A DNA stretch of 10,649 bases from Eubacterium sp. (GTDB taxonomy: Bacteria; Bacillota; Clostridia; Lachnospirales; CAG-274). The DNA is taken from contig JAJBVU010000081.1 in NCBI GenBank assembly GCA_020859645.1, positions 1 to 10,649 on the forward strand, written 5' to 3'. Shown here one piece after another: positions 6,431 to 10,649 of this stretch. The position numbers and the translations under genes are program-made. Position 1 is the first letter of the stretch; every line of letters starts with the position of its first letter. The notes below the pieces were generated by a model, which saw only the letters and a list, made by a program, of their open reading frames with translations, was not told where the DNA came from and made no database searches.

Positions 6431-6483
6431 ACCGCTCCACCTCTCAGCTTCACTGCGTTCAGCAGCTCCCCTCAAGGGGAGCC
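6431..6483 (-). repeat. Structured intergenic repeat, copy 2 (opposite orientation)
   Basis: Read on the minus strand, this 53-base unit has the same 19-base left arm (6465-6483) and the same 16-base right arm TGAGAGGTGGAGCGGT (6431-6446) as the copy at 3788-3838. The middle 18 bases (6447-6464) differ and are not self-complementary. The left arm again forms a 7-bp hairpin with a 4-base loop. No U-run follows on the + strand, so it is not a clear terminator for der. It fills about half of the 105-base gap between der and plsY; the rest (6484-6526) holds the plsY ribosome binding site and nothing else recognised. Confidence 0.85.
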
Positions 6484-6526
6484 TTGACGTATCCTTAAAT
6501 CAAACTGCATTTTTCAAGGAGTAATT

Positions 6527-7138
6527 ATGGAAAGAATTATCTGTATTATAATAGGCTACATTTTCGGGCTTTTCCAAACAGCATTTATTTTCGGAAAGGT
6601 CTTTAAGCATATGGACATAAGAACCGAAGGCAGCGGCAACTCAGGCACAACAAACGCCTTCAGGGTTATGGGCAAAAAAGCAGGCATAGCGGTTTTTATT
6701 GGCGACTTTTTAAAGGTAGTTTTAGCCTTTTTTATCGCAAGGCTGCTTTTCGGCGGTCTTAATTTCTCGATGTATGCCGCTTTGGGCTGCGTTTTAGGTC
6801 ACACATTTCCCTTTTATATGGGCTTTAAGGGCGGCAAGGGCATAGCCTGTTCACTGGGGCTAATGCTGTGTATAAACCCTGTTCTTGCGGTTGTTACATA
6901 TCTTATAGGCTTCTGTGTCTTTAAGGCAAAAAACTACATTTCTTTGGCTTCGCTGACTATGGCGGCGGTTTTCCCTATACTTATGGCTTTTTGCCTTTTA
7001 GGGGGAATAATGAACTTTGACATAGAATCCGTTGTAATTATGTTTATAATTTCGGTTCTTGCATTTTATAAGCACAAAGAAAATATTTCAAGACTTTTAA
7101 GCGGAACGGAAAACAAATTTTCCGTTAAAAAGGAGTGA
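6527..7138 (+). CDS. plsY: Glycerol-3-phosphate acyltransferase PlsY
   Basis: PlsY is an integral membrane enzyme that transfers an acyl group from acyl-phosphate (made by PlsX) to sn-glycerol 3-phosphate, giving lysophosphatidic acid. The 203 residues hold several hydrophobic segments, roughly 3-22, 52-75, 82-98, 107-133, 138-160 and 166-181. The three conserved cytoplasmic-loop motifs are visible: GSGNSGTTNAFR (35-46), GHTFPFYMGFKGGKG (91-105) and the C-terminal YKHKENISRLLSGTE (181-195). AAGGAG at 6516-6521 precedes the ATG by 5 bases. The stop TGA (7136-7138) abuts the gpsA ribosome binding site, so translation of the two is probably coupled. This fits the biology, since GpsA makes the PlsY substrate. 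Confidence 0.96.
   Translation: MERIICIIIGYIFGLFQTAFIFGKVFKHMDIRTEGSGNSGTTNAFRVMGKKAGIAVFIGDFLKVVLAFFIARLLFGGLNFSMYAALGCVLGHTFPFYMGFKGGKGIACSLGLMLCINPVLAVVTYLIGFCVFKAKNYISLASLTMAAVFPILMAFCLLGGIMNFDIESVVIMFIISVLAFYKHKENISRLLSGTENKFSVKKE
7130..7135 (+). promoter_or_regulatory. Ribosome binding site that fixes the gpsA start
   Basis: AAGGAG sits at the very end of plsY, 8 bases before ATG 7144. An in-frame GTG at 7135 begins inside this motif and cannot be the start. Confidence 0.8.
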
Positions 7139-7143
7139 GCTTT

Positions 7144-8145
7144 ATGAAAAAGGTTACAGTTCTCTCAACAGGCAGCTGGGGTACAGCCTTAGCCTGTCTT
7201 TTAAGCAAAAATTCACACGATGTTACACTTTGGTCTTTTCTTCAGAGAGAGGCCGACGCTCTCATAAGAGACAGAGAAAACAAGGAGTTTCTTCCCGGGG
7301 TTAAAATACCCGAAAATATTAAAATAACCACCGATTTAAGCTGCGTTAAGGGTGCTGAAATTGTGGTTTTTGCGGTTCCCTCAAAATTCGTAAGAGACAG
7401 AGCAAAGGATTTTGCTCCTTATATAGATGAAAATACAATCGTTGTAAATGTGGCTAAGGGGCTTGAGGACGGAAGCCTTAAGCGTCTTTCACAAGTAATA
7501 AAGGAAGAAATTCCACAGTGCCGCCCTGCGGTTTTGTCAGGGCCCAGCCATGCCGAAGAGGTAGGCAGAGAAATCCCCACAGCGGTGGTTGCCGCTGCTG
7601 AGGACATCGAAACGGCAAAAATTCTTCAGGACGCTTTCACCTCTCCCACATTCAGAGTTTATGTAAACACAGACCTTATAGGGGTTGAAATAGGCGGCGC
7701 ACTTAAAAATCTCATTGCCCTTGCGGCAGGTGTCTGCGACGGAATAGGCTTCGGCGACAACACAAAAGCCGCCCTTATGACAAGAGGTCTTGCGGAAATT
7801 TCACGTTTAGGAATAAAAATGGGGGCTAACCCCGACACCTTTGCAGGGCTGACAGGGGTAGGCGACCTTATCGTCACCTGTACAAGTATGCACTCAAGAA
7901 ACAGACGTGCCGGAATTCTTATAGGTCAGGGAAAGAGCCTTAAAGAGGCTTTAGACGAGGTTCATATGGTAGTAGAGGGCGTAACCAACGCCAAGGCAGC
8001 CTATGAGCTTTCGAAGAAATATAATGTTTCTATGCCCATTACGGAAGAAATCAACAACGTGCTTTTTAAGGGCGAGGACCCCAAAACCGCCGTTGTTGCT
8101 CTTATGACCAGAGACAAAACCCACGAAAACGATAAATACAGATAA
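7144..8145 (+). CDS. gpsA: NAD(P)-dependent glycerol-3-phosphate dehydrogenase GpsA
   Basis: GpsA reduces dihydroxyacetone phosphate to sn-glycerol 3-phosphate, the backbone of phospholipids. The 333-residue length is typical. The N-terminal Rossmann domain starts VTVLSTGSWGTALA; further signatures are NVAKGLE (Lys105), LSGPSHAEEV (131-140), GGALKN with catalytic Lys188, FGDNTKAALMTRG (203-215), LTGVGDLIVTC with Asp241, SRNR (251-254) and the late VVEGVTNA (277-284). One oddity is Ser8 where most homologues have the first glycine of the GxGxxG dinucleotide loop (usually GAGSWGTA or GSGSWGTA); Gly10 and Gly13 are kept. The fold and catalytic residues are otherwise intact, so the enzyme is presumably active. 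It is coupled to plsY, and 54 AT-rich bases separate it from the glycosidase gene. Confidence 0.96.
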   Translation: MKKVTVLSTGSWGTALACLLSKNSHDVTLWSFLQREADALIRDRENKEFLPGVKIPENIKITTDLSCVKGAEIVVFAVPSKFVRDRAKDFAPYIDENTIVVNVAKGLEDGSLKRLSQVIKEEIPQCRPAVLSGPSHAEEVGREIPTAVVAAAEDIETAKILQDAFTSPTFRVYVNTDLIGVEIGGALKNLIALAAGVCDGIGFGDNTKAALMTRGLAEISRLGIKMGANPDTFAGLTGVGDLIVTCTSMHSRNRRAGILIGQGKSLKEALDEVHMVVEGVTNAKAAYELSKKYNVSMPITEEINNVLFKGEDPKTAVVALMTRDKTHENDKYR

Positions 8146-8199
8146 AAATGTATTAAAATATATTAATCCTTACAAAAAAGAGGAAAGGAAGATAATTTT

Positions 8200-9807
8200 A
8201 TGTTTGAAAACTGTAAAGGGGACTGGACTGCCGATTTGGGAAACGGCTCCTATAAAAACCCCATTTTGTTTGCGGATTATTCCGACCCCGACGCTATAAG
8301 AGTAGGTAATGACTTTTTTATGACAGCCTCTTCTTTTACATATTTTCCGGGGCTGCCTATTCTCCACTCAAAAGACCTTGTAAACTGGGAGCTTGTAAAC
8401 TATGCCGTTAAAAAGCTGCCTTATGACTGCTACAAAGTTCCTCAGCACGGCAAGGGTGTTTGGGCTCCTGCTATTCGCTATCATGACGGCTGGTTTTTTA
8501 TAACCTTCCCCACTCCCGACGAGGGCTTGTTTGTAGTTAAAACACAGGATCCCTTCGGCGAATGGTCGGACGTTATTATTCATAAGGAAGCCAAGGGCTG
8601 GATCGACCCCTGTCCATTCTGGGACGACGACGGAAAGGCTTATGTTGTCAGAGGCGTGGCGAAAAGCCGCAGCGGTTTAAAAAGTCAGCTGTTTCTTCAC
8701 CAAATGAGCCCTGACGGAGAAAAGCTTTTGGATGACGGCGTTTTAATCTATGACGGCAGAGTTCAAAACCCCACAATCGAAGGCCCCAAAATGTATAAAC
8801 GCAACGGTTGGTATTATATTTTCTCACCGGCAGGGGGAGTAAAATGCGGCTGGCAGGTTGTTTTGAGAAGCAGAAACATCTACGGTCCTTACGAGCATAA
8901 AATTGTCTTACATCAAGGCGAAACACTTATAAACGGCCCTCACCAGGGGGCTCTTATAGATATGGAAAACGGAGAAAGCTGGTTCCTTCACTTCCGTGAC
9001 TGCGACGGCTACGGCAGAATGACATATCTTGAGCCTGCACGCTGGACAGAGGACGATTGGATTGAAATGGGCGTTGATATTGACGGCGACAAAATCGGCG
9101 AGCCTGTAGACACATATAAAAAACCGGTTGCGGGCTGCGAAATCAAAACCCCCAAGAGAGACGATGATTTTAAGAACGGCTTAGGGCTTCAGTGGCAATG
9201 GCAGGCTCACGCAAACGATAAATTTTATGACATAACCGACAAGGGCTTAAGGCTTAATGCAATTCCCGTAGGGGGCAAGGGCTATTTAACCGACGCACCC
9301 AACCTTTTGAGCCAGCTTATGCAGGCGCCCAACTTCACAATGGACACAAAGGTTAATTTAAGCCTTAAGGACGGCGGCAAAGCCGGTGTATGCATTACAG
9401 GCGGCAGCTTTTTCGCCTTAAGAGTTGAAAACGAGGGCGGAAAGTATTATCTTTCGCAAGCCAACTACTTCTATGACGGAAAGGATCACCCTGAAGAAAT
9501 TTCCGAAAGAAAGGAAATTGAACTTGCAGACAGCATATATCTGAGAATTAACGTAGAATATGCTTACAGAAAGCTGTTTTTCGGTCTTAAGGATTTCTAT
9601 AACCCCGATAAGGAATACAGCGGTCTTGTCTGCGGAGTAAGCTTCAGTTACTCAAAAGACGGAGAAACCTTCAAAAAATTCGGAACAGACGTTGAATATC
9701 AGGTTTCCAAAAAGTCATGGGTAGGAGGCCGCTGCGGTATTTTCTGCATAAATACTAAGGAAACAGAGGGCGGTTATGCCGACTTTGAGTATGTCAAGTT
9801 TTCATAA
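8200..9807 (+). CDS. Glycoside hydrolase family 43 protein (beta-xylosidase/alpha-L-arabinofuranosidase type)
   Basis: This 535-residue enzyme has an N-terminal five-bladed beta-propeller GH43 domain (about 15-305) and a C-terminal beta-sandwich of the GH43 C2 type (about 320-535). The GH43 catalytic triad is recognisable: base Asp29 in YSDPDAIR, pKa-modulating Asp136 in WIDPCPF and acid Glu194 in TIEGPKMY. VWAPAIRYHDGWFF and NGPHQGALID are also typical. Related enzymes trim xylose or arabinose from xylo-oligosaccharides and arabinoxylan; the exact substrate cannot be read from sequence. No signal peptide is present, so it should act in the cytoplasm on imported oligosaccharides. No transporter, regulator or second glycosidase lies in the window, so it looks like an isolated accessory gene among housekeeping genes. 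AAAGGAAG at 8184-8191 precedes the ATG. Neither a clear promoter before it nor a terminator after it was seen. Confidence 0.92.
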   Translation: MFENCKGDWTADLGNGSYKNPILFADYSDPDAIRVGNDFFMTASSFTYFPGLPILHSKDLVNWELVNYAVKKLPYDCYKVPQHGKGVWAPAIRYHDGWFFITFPTPDEGLFVVKTQDPFGEWSDVIIHKEAKGWIDPCPFWDDDGKAYVVRGVAKSRSGLKSQLFLHQMSPDGEKLLDDGVLIYDGRVQNPTIEGPKMYKRNGWYYIFSPAGGVKCGWQVVLRSRNIYGPYEHKIVLHQGETLINGPHQGALIDMENGESWFLHFRDCDGYGRMTYLEPARWTEDDWIEMGVDIDGDKIGEPVDTYKKPVAGCEIKTPKRDDDFKNGLGLQWQWQAHANDKFYDITDKGLRLNAIPVGGKGYLTDAPNLLSQLMQAPNFTMDTKVNLSLKDGGKAGVCITGGSFFALRVENEGGKYYLSQANYFYDGKDHPEEISERKEIELADSIYLRINVEYAYRKLFFGLKDFYNPDKEYSGLVCGVSFSYSKDGETFKKFGTDVEYQVSKKSWVGGRCGIFCINTKETEGGYADFEYVKFS

Positions 9808-9831
9808 TCGTTTCCAAAGGCTTTAAGAAAT

Positions 9832-9838
9832 AAGGTGA
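9832..9838 (+). promoter_or_regulatory. Ribosome binding site suggesting a TTG start at 9844
   Basis: AAGGTGA lies 5 bases before TTG 9844. An in-frame GTG at 9835 falls inside it, the same arrangement as before yycJ and gpsA, so the TTG is the likelier start. Spacing is short and this remains uncertain. Confidence 0.5.
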
Positions 9839-9843
9839 CGGCT

Positions 9844-10146
9844 TTGAGATTTTCTGAAAATCTGCTTTTTAAGGGTATTAATGAAGATGAAAAAGAAGAA
9901 ATTTTAAATAACATAAAATGCGGCAATGATGTATTTAATATATATCTTTTGTGTAAGTCTCAAAGTCAAAACCTTTTTGAGCTTTTTGAGGCTTCGGAGC
10001 TTTTAACGTCTTATTACAGCAGGCAAAACTATCTTGTTTTGGGCATTGCCCGGGGAAAACAAAAGGGTATGGAGCTTGCAAAGGAAATTATAGAGAATTA
10101 TTATAACAAAAAGGGCAGCCTTGAGGGTCTGAAAACCGCTTTTTAA
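9844..10146 (+). CDS. Unrecognised small protein
   Basis: I do not recognise this protein with confidence. From the TTG it is 100 residues; from the GTG at 9835 it would be 103. It has no signal peptide, membrane segment or nucleotide-binding motif. The composition suggests an all-alpha soluble protein: an acidic helix at about 13-25 (NEDEKEEILNNIK), a hydrophobic segment YLLCKSQSQNLFELFEASELL (34-54), an aromatic patch SYYSRQNYLV, then a basic-acidic helix GKQKGMELAKEIIENYYNKK (71-90). Cysteines stand at 26 and 37. Codon use resembles the neighbours. It starts 36 bases after the glycosidase and ends 33 bases before the DUF2953-like gene, so it may be co-transcribed with the latter. The ribosome binding site and placement argue that it is a real gene. 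Confidence 0.7.
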   Translation: MRFSENLLFKGINEDEKEEILNNIKCGNDVFNIYLLCKSQSQNLFELFEASELLTSYYSRQNYLVLGIARGKQKGMELAKEIIENYYNKKGSLEGLKTAF

Positions 10147-10179
10147 GGCTACTACACTTCCGATAAGGTGGTAGATTAT

Positions 10180-10649
10180 ATGCTTTTAACTGCAGTTAAT
10201 ATTTTAATAACTATCATTGCCGCTATTTTTGCGGCAGCTGTCCTTTTATTAATTGCGGTTTTTTTTGCCCCCTTAAGCTATGAAGCCGGCGGAACCTATA
10301 AAGATAAGCCCGATTTTAATATCGGCATAAGCTGGCTTTTCGGGCTTGTTAAAATAGAAGGGCATTTAGGTGCCGCCGGTTTGAAAACAGACATTGCCTC
10401 CCCTTTTAAAAATCTTAAAGAAAAGCTCGATAAAAAAAGCAGTGAAAACAAAAAGGGCAAAATAAAGAAAAAACAGACAGTTAAATCAGCTGAAGCCGAA
10501 CATAGGGACAAGCTGAAAATACAGCCCGAAAGTAAGCCTAAGGCTAAACCTAATGAAACTGCGCGAACAAAAACAAAGCCGTCATCCGAAAAACAGCCGG
10601 AAAAAGCGAAAATTTCCGAGCAGGACGGGGAAAAGCCAGATTACGGGCT
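10180..10649 (+). CDS. DUF2953-like membrane protein (YtfI type), 3' end outside the window
   Basis: An open frame from ATG 10180 runs without a stop to the window edge, giving the first 156 residues. AAGGTG at 10165-10170 is the ribosome binding site. Residues 5-30 form one strong hydrophobic segment, probably an N-terminal anchor. It is followed by YEAGGTYKDKPDFNIGISWLFGLVKIEG (about 34-61), whose SWLFGLVK matches the start of DUF2953 proteins. From about 78 on, the sequence is a highly charged Lys/Glu/Pro/Ser-rich linker of low complexity with no fold apparent; the rest of the domain would lie beyond the edge. In Bacillus and many Clostridia, DUF2953 (ytfI) precedes ytfJ/gerW, a sporulation-associated gene. 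The assignment rests on a short region, so other single-pass membrane proteins remain possible. Confidence 0.65.
   Translation, partial: MLLTAVNILITIIAAIFAAAVLLLIAVFFAPLSYEAGGTYKDKPDFNIGISWLFGLVKIEGHLGAAGLKTDIASPFKNLKEKLDKKSSENKKGKIKKKQTVKSAEAEHRDKLKIQPESKPKAKPNETARTKTKPSSEKQPEKAKISEQDGEKPDYG

Noticed and set aside
6465..6483. Terminator after der formed by the GC-rich hairpin of repeat copy 2
   Set aside because: The hairpin is strong but is followed by CTTGACG rather than a U-run, so intrinsic termination is not supported.
6484..6513. TTGACG at 6484-6489 as a -35 box before plsY
   Set aside because: It is a five-of-six match, but the best -10 at suitable distance (CATTTT) is poor, so a promoter is not supported.

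Overview
The window is a stretch of chromosome from a low-to-moderate GC Gram-positive bacterium, most likely a member of the class Clostridia, possibly a gut species. The reasons are the strong AGGAGG-type ribosome binding sites, heavy use of AGA for arginine, TTG starts, a TSCPD small protein of a clostridial type, an RNase HII with the long Firmicutes N-terminal region, and a DUF2953-like (YtfI-type, sporulation-associated) gene at the right edge. Every supported gene reads on the + strand. No rRNA, tRNA, CRISPR array, transposase or phage gene was seen, and no gene-free stretch exceeds about 105 bases.

Layout. Bases 70-2692 hold murA (peptidoglycan precursor synthesis), a YycJ/WalJ-type metallo-beta-lactamase-fold protein and rlmH (23S rRNA methyltransferase), the last two overlapping by one base. 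Bases 2744-3821 hold a TSCPD-domain small protein preceded by a perfect 11-bp inverted repeat, and rnhB (RNase HII) starting at TTG. Bases 3889-6421 hold yraN, pgeF and der, bounded on both sides by oppositely oriented copies of one short structured repeat. Bases 6527-8145 hold the coupled pair plsY and gpsA, which carry out adjacent steps of phospholipid synthesis. Bases 8200-9807 hold a cytoplasmic family 43 glycoside hydrolase. The window ends with a small unrecognised protein and the start of a membrane-anchored DUF2953-like protein that runs off the edge.

How it fits together. Most of the content is a housekeeping block: cell wall (murA, pgeF), ribosome maturation (rlmH, der), genome maintenance (rnhB) and membrane lipid synthesis (gpsA makes sn-glycerol 3-phosphate, PlsY acylates it). 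The spacing suggests one or a few polycistronic transcripts, with a possible break at a terminator-like hairpin between rnhB and yraN. The GH43 enzyme looks like an accessory gene placed between the housekeeping block and the sporulation-associated genes.

No new multi-gene system was found. The points most worth a second look are the repeat pair around yraN-pgeF-der (one copy supplies the C-terminus and stop codon of RNase HII), the terminator-like hairpin built on the edge of that copy, the inverted repeat before the TSCPD gene, and the unrecognised gene before the DUF2953-like gene. Several automatic start choices (1410, 3829, 4217, 7135, 9835) were moved to codons with better ribosome binding sites.
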